A stretch of 64,000 nt of DNA from Acinetobacter amyesii (GTDB taxonomy: Bacteria > Pseudomonadota > Gammaproteobacteria > Pseudomonadales > Moraxellaceae): contig NZ_MVKX01000001.1 in the NCBI RefSeq assembly GCF_002018365.1, forward strand, positions 671,178 to 735,177, read 5' to 3'. Below are positions 36,683 through 45,239 of this stretch, in pieces. A model generated the notes under the pieces. That model was not told the DNA's origin. It was given only the letters and a program-made list of their open reading frames with translations, and did no database searches. Each line of letters opens with the position of its first letter. Within the stretch, counting starts at the first letter, position 1. Position numbers and translations under genes: made by a program.

Positions 36683-36931
36683 TTAATCTTTTGCCGATTC
36701 GTCTGGAGGGACTTCGGTAATACGACCACCACGCGCTAAGAACGCCGCAACTTCATCTTCAAGCGCCTGACGTTGTTTTAGTTTTGCAGTCACTGTTAAT
36801 GTTTCAGCTTCAGAGGTGTCACCATCAGAGGCAGAGTCAGCTGCATCACCTGCACCTTTTTCAGCTGCTTGTGCTTCATCTTCATCAACTACTGAATCTT
36901 CTGGATCATCATAATCGTTCATATCAGTCAT
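36683..36931 (-). CDS. sutA: SutA-like RNA polymerase-binding protein
   Basis: 82 residues. A disordered, highly acidic N-terminal half (~1-45) precedes a helix and the conserved tail KQRQALEDEVAAFLARGGRI-TEV. This matches SutA of Pseudomonas, whose core has the same QxxRxAL...FLxRGGxxxEV pattern and acidic flanks. SutA binds RNA polymerase and raises transcription of ribosomal and other genes in slow-growing cells. The start at 36931 has GGGGAG eight bases upstream. It lies alone between convergent genes. Confidence 0.8.
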   Translation of the reverse strand: MTDMNDYDDPEDSVVDEDEAQAAEKGAGDAADSASDGDTSEAETLTVTAKLKQRQALEDEVAAFLARGGRITEVPPDESAKD

Positions 36932-37105
36932 TGTGTTCTCCCCGCGAATGACTTCTGTTTGCCAGCGAATGGCTGGTTTTAAATTAACAGAAATTTAGCA
37001 ATCTCTGAGCATTTCGACTAGTACCCATAATCAAAAAATCGTATCTTTTTTAATCAAAATCGTAACCTTGTTTATACGACTGTCTAAAAAATATCTGACT
37101 TTGAC

Positions 37106-38350
37106 CTAAGCTGCGTAGATTGTATCTTTTAAAATATTCAGACCATTGGCTTGCGCCATAAACGCATCTTTAAGAACAGTCTGATTTTCCACTTGTTTTA
37201 AACCAAAGTTTCGCGCCCACACCACAGGAGAAAAAGTGGTGGTTTCTAACCAACCAATCGCGGACATACTATGCATCATGGCATCGTTTTGCCCTTTACG
37301 GCGGTGTTCATAGCGCTTCAAACTTTGTTCATGTGCCCACACACCCCGTTTTTTATCGGTCAAAAGCACATCGCAAAGTACTGCTGCGTCTAAACAGCCA
37401 ATATTCACGCCTTGTCCTGCAAGTGGATGAATCACATGAGCCGCATCACCAATCAACGCCAGACCATCATGAACGTATTGCTGCGCAGCTCGTGCCTTCA
37501 ATGGAAATTTGGCACGTGGTGTTGCGTCTAAGACTTCACCGAGCATGTGATGACTTTCTCGAGTGAGCAACGCAGTAAATTCAACATCGGATAAAGCCAC
37601 ATATTCATCGGCATAATCATCTGGCAAGGTCCACACAATCGATTGCCAATAACCGCTTTCTTCATTTTTCAGACTCGCCATCGGCAAAAATGCCAAAGGC
37701 CCTGTTTCTAAGAAAATTTGACGTGCTACATGCTGATGCGGTTGGGCGGTTTTAATTGCACAGCTCACACCGGCTTGTTTATAGTCCAGCACATCTAGAT
37801 CGATGAAAGCTTGCTCACGGACAAATGAGTTTGCACCATCTGCACCAATCACCAGTTTTGTTTTAAGCTGGGTACCATCTGCAAGGTGAATGATCCACAC
37901 ACCAACGCCACGCTCAACTCGACTGACCTTAACTTGGGTTCGGTAGTCTTCAAGCTGTTCTAGCATTTTTTCTTGAATGGCTAAATTCAATATGCTTGGT
38001 TCAACCATTGAACCTAAAGCTTGCTCAACTGATGGCGTTTGCTCTGCAACATGACCAAAATTGATTTCGCCATAGCCATTTTTATTCCACACCTGCATAC
38101 CAGTATAAGGCTGCTGACGGGCAAGCTTTTCCCAAACGCCCACGGTCTTGAGTAAATGAATAGTGGCTTGACTGAGCGCCAAAACCCGAGGATTCGCAAC
38201 ACTTTTGGTTTTTTCTGCATCCAAAATAGGTGCCGCATCCAATACCGTAGCCTGTACGCCACCTTGCGCTAAAAGTAATGCTGTTAACCCACCGACCAAA
38301 CCACCGCCGACAATTACGGCATCCAATACATCTGTATGATTTAAACTCAT
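37106..38350 (-). CDS. UbiI/UbiF/VisC-type FAD-dependent ubiquinone hydroxylase
   Basis: 414 residues. The flavin-binding GGGLVGGLTALLLAQGG is at the N-terminus, the DG motif VIGADGANSFVR is about residue 165, and GDAAHVIHPLAGQGVNIG about residue 290 closes the FAD site. It is a paralogue of the preceding ubiH. Proteins of this group hydroxylate the ubiquinone ring at C5 or C6. Which position this one modifies cannot be told from sequence alone, so no symbol is given. The start shares ATGA with the ubiH stop, indicating an operon. Confidence 0.9.
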   Translation of the reverse strand: MSLNHTDVLDAVIVGGGLVGGLTALLLAQGGVQATVLDAAPILDAEKTKSVANPRVLALSQATIHLLKTVGVWEKLARQQPYTGMQVWNKNGYGEINFGHVAEQTPSVEQALGSMVEPSILNLAIQEKMLEQLEDYRTQVKVSRVERGVGVWIIHLADGTQLKTKLVIGADGANSFVREQAFIDLDVLDYKQAGVSCAIKTAQPHQHVARQIFLETGPLAFLPMASLKNEESGYWQSIVWTLPDDYADEYVALSDVEFTALLTRESHHMLGEVLDATPRAKFPLKARAAQQYVHDGLALIGDAAHVIHPLAGQGVNIGCLDAAVLCDVLLTDKKRGVWAHEQSLKRYEHRRKGQNDAMMHSMSAIGWLETTTFSPVVWARNFGLKQVENQTVLKDAFMAQANGLNILKDTIYAA

Positions 38351-39555
38351 GCTTTTAGCCCCATTGCATAATTCGCGACCAAAGGCTTGATACCCGGAAT
38401 GGTGTCAAAGGCAACCAATCCTGTATTACGGATCAATTTTAAAATTGGGTTCTGGTTGCTAAAACCACGTACAACTGAATCACAGAATTTAATCACACGC
38501 TGCTGATCGGTCAGGCGCGATTTTTCATAATCCAGCAGCATAGCTGCATCACCCAAATCAGCACCTTGGGTACTTTGCTCTGTTAAATAACGGCGCAGTA
38601 CATAGGCATCACGCATACATAAGTTAAAACCCTGACCCGCCACTGGATGAATGGTATGTGCAGCATTGCCCATCAGCACTACACGGCCGACAGCTTGTTT
38701 TTCTGCAAGCACTTGGGATAATGGGAAGCTGAAACGTTTACCCGTTTTTTGGAATTTACCTGCACGGTCACCATAGGTTTCTTGTAAGGCATCTAAGAAG
38801 TGCTGATCATTTTCATCACCCATCCACTCGCCTTCAGTTCCTTTAGGCACTGGCCAAACCACTGAACGGCGGTATTCACCTGGCAATGGCAATAATGCAA
38901 GTGGCCCCAATGGACTAAAGCGCTCAAAGCCTACATGAGCATGCGGTTTAGAAGTTTGTACCGTCGTTACAATCGCAACTTGATCATAGTCATGTTCTGA
39001 TGCACCAATGCCCAAGGCTTTACGGCAGAATGAATCACGACCATCTGCTGCAATCACAATTTTAGATTGCAGCTTGAGCTGTTCTTCAGCACGCTGTGCT
39101 TCTATATATGCAAAGTCTGCATCTTGCGTCAGTGAAGTCACTTGTACGCCATCAATTAATTCAATCAAAGGTTCTTTTTTGACTTCTGTGAGCAACACAC
39201 GACCGAGCCATGCATTTTCAATAACTTGTCCAAAGCTTTCGACTTTTTCTTGTTCTGCTTTGAGTCGTGCCTTACCAAAACTGCCTTGCTCTGTAATATT
39301 CACTTCTAATATAGGCGTGGCGTGCTCCTGCAAAGCACTCCACAGGCCAAGTTCTTGATAAATCTGCACCGTACGGCGTGACAAGGCGCTGTTTCGCGCA
39401 TCAAAACTAGAGTGATAAGGCGCAAGGTTTGCATCATCATAATTTGGGTATTTAATGGCTTCTAAAAGTTTTACGCCAATTTTGGCTTTGGCCAACATGA
39501 GTGCCAGACTTAAACCGACCATACCACCACCGACAATGATGACTTCTTGCTGCAT
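38347..39555 (-). CDS. ubiH: 2-octaprenyl-6-methoxyphenol hydroxylase UbiH
   Basis: 402 residues from the ATG at 39555 (AAGGAAG upstream; the frame opens 7 codons earlier). FAD monooxygenase with VIIVGGGMVGLSLALMLA, SALSRRTVQIYQELGLW, IAADGRDSFCRKALG and GNAAHTIHPVAGQGFNLCMRD. It hydroxylates the ubiquinone ring in the membrane-associated Ubi complex. It forms an operon with the second hydroxylase (ATGA overlap). In many gammaproteobacteria ubiH and ubiI lie beside pepP and ygfB; here pepP is about 7 kb away. Confidence 0.93.
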   Translation of the reverse strand: MQQEVIIVGGGMVGLSLALMLAKAKIGVKLLEAIKYPNYDDANLAPYHSSFDARNSALSRRTVQIYQELGLWSALQEHATPILEVNITEQGSFGKARLKAEQEKVESFGQVIENAWLGRVLLTEVKKEPLIELIDGVQVTSLTQDADFAYIEAQRAEEQLKLQSKIVIAADGRDSFCRKALGIGASEHDYDQVAIVTTVQTSKPHAHVGFERFSPLGPLALLPLPGEYRRSVVWPVPKGTEGEWMGDENDQHFLDALQETYGDRAGKFQKTGKRFSFPLSQVLAEKQAVGRVVLMGNAAHTIHPVAGQGFNLCMRDAYVLRRYLTEQSTQGADLGDAAMLLDYEKSRLTDQQRVIKFCDSVVRGFSNQNPILKLIRNTGLVAFDTIPGIKPLVANYAMGLKA

Positions 39556-39910
39556 GCTTGCTTCCTTTTTTATCAAGTATTCGAATTTAGGAAATTCACT
39601 CGAAATACATATAATCTGTAATGGATTTTATCTTACATCAAGGGCATGATTTTTTATAATGAAATACAAATTTGTTGCAGGTATTTGCACTGAATAAATA
39701 CAAAATAAAGTCTATCTTGCCGCAAATATTCATCTTAAAAATAGCGAATCAATCAAGATCACAATAAAAAATGCTGAGTCCTTCAGACTCAGCCACAGGT
39801 TGTTTAATTCATCTTCATTTGAACAGGTCATGTTTGGATGCATTCAAATGGAGACATCTAGCTAAATACCTGATGCGTTGATGTTAAGCCTTGCGGTTTA
39901 TACTTAGTGT
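39556..39910. other. Intergenic region ubiH-cif with terminator
   Basis: 355 bp, AT-rich. The only clear element is the dyad GCTGAGTC / GACTCAGC (39773-39793), loop CTTCA. Read on the minus strand it is followed by ATTTTTTATTG, so it terminates the cif transcript. I see no gene or small RNA in the rest; the ubiH promoter should lie near 39600-39700 but no convincing boxes were found. Confidence 0.6.
39762..39793 (-). terminator. Terminator of the cif unit
   Basis: Eight-bp perfect stem with 5-nt loop, followed by a T-rich tract on the minus strand, about 120 bp after the cif stop. Confidence 0.7.
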
Positions 39911-40870
39911 TTACTTGGCATTTAAAAAGTCACCCACAGTTTTATTCAGTTCAGGCGCACACTCTTCAGGTAACCAATGGCCACAGTTTGGAATCACTTT
40001 ACCCGTCACATTGGTCGCATATTGCTTCATTTGATCTACTTGGAATTGCCCCATACCACCATGACCGCCACCGCCAATCGCAAGCACTGGCATATTCAAT
40101 TTGGTTTTGGAAATGGTTTCATTCTCTTTGATGGAATCATTCAGAGAACGGTAATATTCAAATGATGCATTCAGCGTATGCGGTTTGGAATACGACTTGG
40201 CATACATGTCTAACACTTGTGGTGTAAATACTGTTTTATTGGTGGCATGCTCATGAATAAAGTGGGTTAAAAAGAATTTTTCATGCCCTTTAATTAAGGT
40301 TTCAGCTAGGTTTTGTTTGGCTGCGAAGAAACTGAAATGCCAAACCAGTGATTCGCCTTCTTCTGAGAATGCTGGGAATTCATACATGCTTTTGTCTGGA
40401 ATCGGCGCTTCCATAAACACCAATTTTTTAATTTTATCTTGATGCTTCACTGCCATTGGATAGCTATTCCAAATGCCAATATCATGTGCAACCAAATAAA
40501 ACGGCTGATCATTGCTTAATTTTGTTGCCAACTTATATAAGATTTCAGATACATCTGAACCTTTAAAAGATTTGGGTGGCTGAGAAAGCCCAAGACCCGG
40601 CAAGTCGACCGCAACAACTGTGTAATTTTTCTCTAAAGTCGGCATAAGCTGGTGCCATTCATACCAAGACTGCCCAAAACCATGAACTAAAAATACCAAA
40701 GGCCCTTTTCCGCCTTTCACATAGTGCAGTTTCACGCCATCAATATCATCATAATAACTGCTATATCCCTTCATCACAGGAAATTCATGTGTGGTATTCA
40801 GTTGCGGTGCAGCTATCACGGATTGTGCTAAAGTCAGTGACGTGAATGTTGCGAGTAATAGTTTTTTCAT
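39911..40870 (-). CDS. cif: Cif-type secreted epoxide hydrolase
   Basis: 319 residues with a signal peptide (SVIA-APQ). The alpha/beta-hydrolase fold closely follows Cif, the CFTR-inhibitory epoxide hydrolase of Pseudomonas aeruginosa: [16 protein letters not shown] start, [31 protein letters not shown] (nucleophile Asp), FMEAPIPD (charge-relay Glu), [10 protein letters not shown] (His) and SFEYYRSLN (Tyr) as ring-opening pair, NCGHWLPEE (catalytic His). The His/Tyr pair in place of two tyrosines is the mark of the Cif group. It should open epoxides and be exported to the periplasm or beyond. MFS and TetR genes follow upstream, as in the Pseudomonas locus. Confidence 0.92.
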   Translation of the reverse strand: MKKLLLATFTSLTLAQSVIAAPQLNTTHEFPVMKGYSSYYDDIDGVKLHYVKGGKGPLVFLVHGFGQSWYEWHQLMPTLEKNYTVVAVDLPGLGLSQPPKSFKGSDVSEILYKLATKLSNDQPFYLVAHDIGIWNSYPMAVKHQDKIKKLVFMEAPIPDKSMYEFPAFSEEGESLVWHFSFFAAKQNLAETLIKGHEKFFLTHFIHEHATNKTVFTPQVLDMYAKSYSKPHTLNASFEYYRSLNDSIKENETISKTKLNMPVLAIGGGGHGGMGQFQVDQMKQYATNVTGKVIPNCGHWLPEECAPELNKTVGDFLNAK

Positions 40871-41006
40871 AAAATTAAACCTCTTTGATTGTGTATTTAC
40901 TGCTTTGTTGATTGTTGCGTTGTACTCAAACTGAATAACGTTTAAATCTTCATTTCATGTTTGATTTGATTGGTGTTTTGTTGTTTCATCTTTAGTTGAT
41001 ACTGGT

Positions 41007-42206
41007 TTAGAGATACTGAGTTTTAAAGCCATTCGACTTGGCACAAAGGGCAATGATGAACGCCGCAACTAAAATCAACAGCATGACCCAAGGCAAAACT
41101 TGTACGCCAAATTGATTGAGCAGCAAGCCGCCCAAAATACCGCCCAGTGCAATTGCGCCATTCCAAACCACCACATTAATAGACAAGGCAACATCGGCAT
41201 GCTGTCCTGCTGCTTGTGCTAATGCCGTTTGTAAAAGTGTTGCAGCGCCGCCAAAGGTCAGTCCCCAAATGGCAATACTAAAAATCACCACTGGCGCTGA
41301 ATATAAAAACAGTCCTAAGAGCAGTGAAATCACTGAAAAGATCAATAAACTGGCAATGACCAAATGTCTTAAATGCTGATCAATTAAATGACCTGTAAAC
41401 CAAATGCTGAGTAAAGCCATCGCACCGAATAAAAATAAAATCTGGTCTACATGTGCGTCCAAATGGGACAAAGACAAAAATGGTGTAATGTAGGTATATA
41501 AAATGTTATGTGCCAGCATCCACGTCACAATCACTGCCAGTACGGAAAACACACCGGGTATTTTCAATACGCTGAAAATTAAATTTTCTGGTCGCGTTGT
41601 TTCACCTGAAAAGTCTGGAACTGCAATAAAGATCCAAATCACCAAGGCAATTGCCAAAGCAGACATCAAGAAAAATGTCATTTGCCAACCAATCATCTGC
41701 CCCAGCCAAGTGCCTAAAGGTATGCCCAGTGACAACGCAATGGGTGTCCCTACCATGGCAATTGCTAAAGCTTTGCCTTGCTGAGCTGGACTGACCATGC
41801 GTCTTGCATAACCTGCCAATAGGCTCCATGCCAAGCCTGCTGCGGCGCCTGCGCCAAAGCGAGAAATACAAGTCAAAATATAATGATCAGACAGCGCTGT
41901 AATTGAATTAAAAAGCAAAAAACCAAATACCGTCAGGAGTAAAGTACGGCGTCTTGGCCATGCACGTGTCCATATGGTGAGTGGAATTACCATCAGTAAA
42001 GAACCGAGGGCATAAATCGTAATCAGCTGTCCCGCTAAGGCTTCAGAAACATTCAGCCCTGCTGAGATTTGCGGTAATAAACCTGCTGGAATGGTTTCGG
42101 TAAAAATACAAATAAAGCCAGTCATGGCCAGTGCCAATAAAGCAAAAACTGGCATGGGCACATTATTTTTAGAATCCAGCGATACATCTTCTAACTGTTT
42201 CATCAT
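41007..42206 (-). CDS. MFS drug/sugar efflux transporter (DHA1 type)
   Basis: 399 residues with twelve helices. The loop 2-3 element WTRAWPRRRTLLLTV and helix 5 motif C-like GTPIALSLGIPLGTWLGQ mark an antiporter of the DHA1 group (AraJ/YdhP-like). ATG at 42206 is chosen over a GTG three codons upstream because AAGTGA lies at proper distance. It lies between cif and the divergent TetR gene, so it is probably co-transcribed with cif and controlled by that repressor. It may export the same epoxide-related compound or its product (inference). Confidence 0.88.
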   Translation of the reverse strand: MMKQLEDVSLDSKNNVPMPVFALLALAMTGFICIFTETIPAGLLPQISAGLNVSEALAGQLITIYALGSLLMVIPLTIWTRAWPRRRTLLLTVFGFLLFNSITALSDHYILTCISRFGAGAAAGLAWSLLAGYARRMVSPAQQGKALAIAMVGTPIALSLGIPLGTWLGQMIGWQMTFFLMSALAIALVIWIFIAVPDFSGETTRPENLIFSVLKIPGVFSVLAVIVTWMLAHNILYTYITPFLSLSHLDAHVDQILFLFGAMALLSIWFTGHLIDQHLRHLVIASLLIFSVISLLLGLFLYSAPVVIFSIAIWGLTFGGAATLLQTALAQAAGQHADVALSINVVVWNGAIALGGILGGLLLNQFGVQVLPWVMLLILVAAFIIALCAKSNGFKTQYL

Positions 42207-42265
42207 GTTATTCACTTTTAATTGACTGATTGTTTAGCGCCATTTCAAATGCGCCCACACTTATG

Positions 42266-42280
42266 TATCGATTGGTATAT
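42266..42280. promoter_or_regulatory. Putative TetR operator copy 1
   Basis: TATCGATTGGTATAT, 60 bp before the MFS start. A near-copy lies 54 bp away. Its partial dyad (ATA... TAT) and its place between divergent genes suggest an operator of the adjacent TetR protein. Confidence 0.55.
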
Positions 42281-42319
42281 AATTAAAAACAATGAATAGC
42301 CTTTTGTCAACGAGTTCTA

Positions 42320-42334
42320 TATCGATTAGTATAT
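42320..42334. promoter_or_regulatory. Putative TetR operator copy 2
   Basis: TATCGATTAGTATAT, differing from copy 1 by one base, in the same orientation. It lies about 27 bp before the TetR start, so binding here would also give autoregulation. Confidence 0.55.
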
Positions 42335-42360
42335 TAATAATATGCAACAGGAGAGTTTTA

Positions 42361-42957
42361 ATGGCGAAGACTGGACGTCCAAGAGAGTTTGACCGTGATG
42401 AGGCCTTGAAGCAGGCCATGTATTTATTTTGGAATTATGGTTATGAATCAACCTCTTTAAGCCAACTAAAAGTGGCTATGGGCGATATTTCTTCCCCGAG
42501 TTTTTATGCAGCCTTTGGCTCCAAAGAAAATTTGTTTCAAGAAGCAAGCCAATATTATATAGATACCTTTGCAACGGTGACTGAAGCGCTTTGGGATAAT
42601 ACGCTATCTGCCAAAGACGCAATCGGGTTAACCTTACAGCAATCTCTAGATATGCAATATGATCCAAGCCATCCTTTGGGCTGTATGGTGGCTTTGAGCA
42701 CGGTGCTGGCGCCATCTGCAGAGCATCAGCATGTAATAGAAATATTGCGGCAATCTCGGCAGAAAACCCGCCAAGGGTTTATTCAAGCCCTGCAGCGCGG
42801 CATCGACTCTGGCGAAATACCAAAGGATATCGACAGCATTGGCTTAGCCACCATCTTTGATAGTTTCCTGACCGGCATTTCAAGTTTGGCCCGCGATCAT
42901 GTCAAAAAAACCGATATCGAGTATGGCATCAGCAAGCTGCTCAAGCTTTTAGAATGA
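42361..42957 (+). CDS. TetR-family repressor of the cif/MFS unit
   Basis: 198 residues from the ATG at 42361, with AGGAG nine bases upstream; an upstream frame extension of 23 residues has no support. The N-terminal helix-turn-helix is [20 protein letters not shown] ... [14 protein letters not shown] ... [17 protein letters not shown]-terminal ligand domain follows, with [11 protein letters not shown] as in the AcrR-C-type groups. It is divergent from the MFS-cif unit, with paired 15-bp repeats between. By analogy with CifR it may respond to epoxides, but this is an inference. Confidence 0.88.
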   Translation: MAKTGRPREFDRDEALKQAMYLFWNYGYESTSLSQLKVAMGDISSPSFYAAFGSKENLFQEASQYYIDTFATVTEALWDNTLSAKDAIGLTLQQSLDMQYDPSHPLGCMVALSTVLAPSAEHQHVIEILRQSRQKTRQGFIQALQRGIDSGEIPKDIDSIGLATIFDSFLTGISSLARDHVKKTDIEYGISKLLKLLE

Positions 42958-43069
42958 TTGAGCAGCATAAGTTGATCCAATAGTGAGATGAAATAGTCAG
43001 ATCAACTCATTTAATCAATTTATTTAGCCGTACAATCAGATTTTATCAAAAGCTTGGCGTGTTTTTCGC

Positions 43070-43438
43070 TTAGCTCAACATGCTCTTTTTTTGCTGCAAA
43101 ATGTTTAAATAATCCGACAAATACTGCTGGCTGATTTGCAGGTTTTCAATTTTTTTATTGATATTGTCTAATTCATTTTTCAGCGAATCAATGACTTGTT
43201 CGCAAGGATCGACATCCAGCTGTTCAACCGAAATACACGGCAGCAAAAGGCTGATGGCTTGCAAATTCAGCCCTGCCTTGGTCAGCACGCGGATACGGCG
43301 CACCCGCTCTTCATCCTTGGCATTATAAATGCGATAGCCTGACTCACTGCGCATCGGAACGATTAATCCTTGATCTTCATAATAGCGAAGCATGCGGATG
43401 CTGATGCCTGATTTTTTAGCTAATTGACCAATTTGCAT
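43070..43438 (-). CDS. MerR-family transcriptional regulator
   Basis: 122 residues. MQIGQLAKKSGISIRMLRYYEDQGLI is the MerR winged helix, then SGYRIYNAKDEERVRRIRVL and a coiled-coil dimer helix (~80-115). Two cysteines (LLPCISVEQLDVDPCEQ) lie before the coil but without the usual CxxxxxxxxC metal-site context at the C-terminus, so the signal is unclear. It lies divergent from a hydrolase with a classic MerR promoter between (43448-43479), the likely target. Confidence 0.9.
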   Translation of the reverse strand: MQIGQLAKKSGISIRMLRYYEDQGLIVPMRSESGYRIYNAKDEERVRRIRVLTKAGLNLQAISLLLPCISVEQLDVDPCEQVIDSLKNELDNINKKIENLQISQQYLSDYLNILQQKKSMLS

Positions 43439-43447
43439 TTTTACCCC

Positions 43448-43479
43448 TTGACTCTCACAGCGCTGTCAGAGTTTATAGT
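43448..43479 (+). promoter_or_regulatory. MerR-type promoter with dyad in a 20-bp spacer
   Basis: -35 TTGACT (43448-43453) and -10 TATAGT (43474-43479) are 20 bp apart, too far for ordinary RNA polymerase binding. The spacer holds a 22-bp near-perfect dyad, ACTCTCACAGC / GCTGTCAGAGT (43451-43472), one mismatch per arm. This is the geometry MerR regulators untwist to activate. It drives the hydrolase at 43514; the same site lies just upstream of the merR start. Confidence 0.85.
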
Positions 43480-43513
43480 GATTTCATTCCAAACACATGA
43501 GAATGTACAACGA

Positions 43514-44308
43514 ATGAACTTATTTACAACAATCGAAAATGCAAAAATCTCCTATAGCGTTGATGGCAGCGGCCCATTAAACCTCGTGCTGGTGCATGGC
43601 GCAGGCGCAAACTCCAAGTCTAACTGGGGGCATTTTATTGAATTTCTTGCCCCGCACTATAAGGTAGTTCGTCCGAACTATTCAGGTTCGGGTGAAACAA
43701 CCGATGATGGCCAGCCTTTAAGCACTGCGCAATTGGCAGAACAAGTAATTGCAGCCGCCAAAGCCGCCGATGCTGTGCCATTTGATTTAATCGGCTTTTC
43801 ATTGGGCACCAGTGTTTCGGCTTATATCGCTGCTGAATACCCTGAATATGTAAAATCTGTGGTGTTATTGGCCCCTTATCTTAAAGGTAATGCCCGCACT
43901 AAGCTTCAATTTGAGCTATGGAAAGATTTAGGTCAAAACAACCGTAAAGCGATGTCGAGTATTATTATTCAAACAGGTTTTAGCGCAAACTTCACCTCGG
44001 CATGGGATGAAAACACTATGGCGCAAACCTTAGAAAACACGCTGCAAACCAATAATTGGGAAGGATTTATCCGCCAAGCTGAACTGCTGATTCATACCGA
44101 TGTAACTGCTCAAGCGAAAAAAATCAACAAACCAACTTTGGTAATTGGCTGTACCTATGACTATATGGTGCCCGGTGTGCTGGCTAAAGACGCGGCAGCG
44201 CTGATTCCTCATGCTGAATATGCTGAACTGGCAGCTGGGCATATGGCTGTATATGAAAAACCGGAAGAGTTTTTAAAATTAGCGACTGAGTTTTTGCAAA
44301 AATCTTAA
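43514..44308 (+). CDS. Alpha/beta-hydrolase under MerR control
   Basis: 264 residues. LVLVHGAGANSKSNWGHF (oxyanion), FDLIGFSLGTSVSAYIA (serine nucleophile about residue 95), TYDYMVP (acid) and AAGHMAVYEKPEEF (histidine). Epoxide hydrolase/lactonase or esterase-like; no cap signature I can assign. No signal peptide. The ATG at 43514 follows the predicted promoter start by about 28 bp; the open frame begins earlier but would cross the promoter. The substrate is probably an inducer of the adjacent MerR protein or a related toxic ester (inference). Confidence 0.85.
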   Translation: MNLFTTIENAKISYSVDGSGPLNLVLVHGAGANSKSNWGHFIEFLAPHYKVVRPNYSGSGETTDDGQPLSTAQLAEQVIAAAKAADAVPFDLIGFSLGTSVSAYIAAEYPEYVKSVVLLAPYLKGNARTKLQFELWKDLGQNNRKAMSSIIIQTGFSANFTSAWDENTMAQTLENTLQTNNWEGFIRQAELLIHTDVTAQAKKINKPTLVIGCTYDYMVPGVLAKDAAALIPHAEYAELAAGHMAVYEKPEEFLKLATEFLQKS

Positions 44309-44322
44309 TGTTTAATGAAGTT

Positions 44323-44352
44323 AAAAAGCCGGTCTGATGATCGGCTTTTTTT
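44323..44352 (+). terminator. Terminator after the MerR-controlled hydrolase
   Basis: AAAAGCCGGTC / GATCGGCTTTTTTT with TGAT loop. Its sequence reappears inverted at 45195-45224. Confidence 0.85.
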
Positions 44353-44557
44353 ATGCAGAATATTCAAAATACACACTATTCATTTAAAGGTATTTAAATA
44401 TGTGCCTTAAAATATTGTATGAAATTATTAATTTGCAGTATTCACGTTAACCCCTAAAAGCCTAATCTTCATTTATCCGTTGTAAATTTTTACAAAAATT
44501 AAAGCAAATTTCACTTAAATTAACCCTTTATATTTATTCTATTTTTTGAGATGCCTG

Positions 44558-45160
44558 ATGCACCACATTATTCTAAAACAATCCATATTATTCGGTTCAA
44601 TCTTTTTTATTTCTGGATGTCAGGGACTTCCAATGATAGGACCTGCAGAAGATTACCAACCAATTTATCGTACAGAATCAGTCGATTATGATTCTAATAC
44701 CCAATCTCGTATACGTATTTATCATCAATGGTCAAATACAAATCTATACGAAAACACCAGCTGTGAAGCATGGGGAAAAACGAAAACAAAAAATCTTTTC
44801 CGTAGTTTTGCAACGAGTATGCCCAAAGGCGAAAGTGTTATTATCGGCATACCGCAAACTGAAAAAAGTACTTCTGTACTGAATACGCCTCAAAAGGGCT
44901 GGGGACCAAAGCTAACATTTACTGAACACGTTATCACTGCCAATCAGCCTTTCGTAATAGATGCCCGACGTGTTGAAGCAACAGGAAGTTATACCTGTAA
45001 CATAGCAGGAAGTTTCATACCTAAAGCCGGGACAAGTTATGAAGCTGAATATAATGAAAACGGCAACAGCTGTAGTCTTCAATTACGTGAAATCAGTAAA
45101 ACCCAAATAAATACAGTACATACATCTCAAAATATTAATGGCCTTCGCCACTGTTTTTAA
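44558..45160 (+). CDS. Putative lipoprotein, unknown
   Basis: 200 residues. Signal peptide with lipobox (FFISGC-QGL). The mature part has a mixed beta-type composition and four more cysteines (SCEAW, YTCNIAG, SCSLQL, RHCF), so two disulfides are possible. No known domain recognised. ATG at 44558 has GAG seven bases upstream; the frame opens four codons earlier at TTG. It lies between two near-identical, inverted terminator hairpins and is AT-rich around. Confidence 0.65.
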   Translation: MHHIILKQSILFGSIFFISGCQGLPMIGPAEDYQPIYRTESVDYDSNTQSRIRIYHQWSNTNLYENTSCEAWGKTKTKNLFRSFATSMPKGESVIIGIPQTEKSTSVLNTPQKGWGPKLTFTEHVITANQPFVIDARRVEATGSYTCNIAGSFIPKAGTSYEAEYNENGNSCSLQLREISKTQINTVHTSQNINGLRHCF

Positions 45161-45194
45161 TACTAGATCAAAATCCATATACTTAAAATGAAAT

Positions 45195-45224
45195 AAAAAA
45201 GCCGATCATCTGACCGGCTTTTTT
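45195..45224 (-). terminator. Terminator between lipoprotein and pepP
   Basis: AAAAAAGCCGATCATC / TGACCGGCTTTTTT; A-run and T-run on both sides allow use by both convergent genes. It is the inverted near-copy of the hairpin at 44323. Confidence 0.8.
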
Positions 45225-45239
45225 AAATACTGTATAAAC

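Noticed and set aside
42292..42360. N-terminal extension of the TetR protein
   Set aside because: Covers an operator repeat and lacks a ribosome site; ATG at 42361 has AGGAG.
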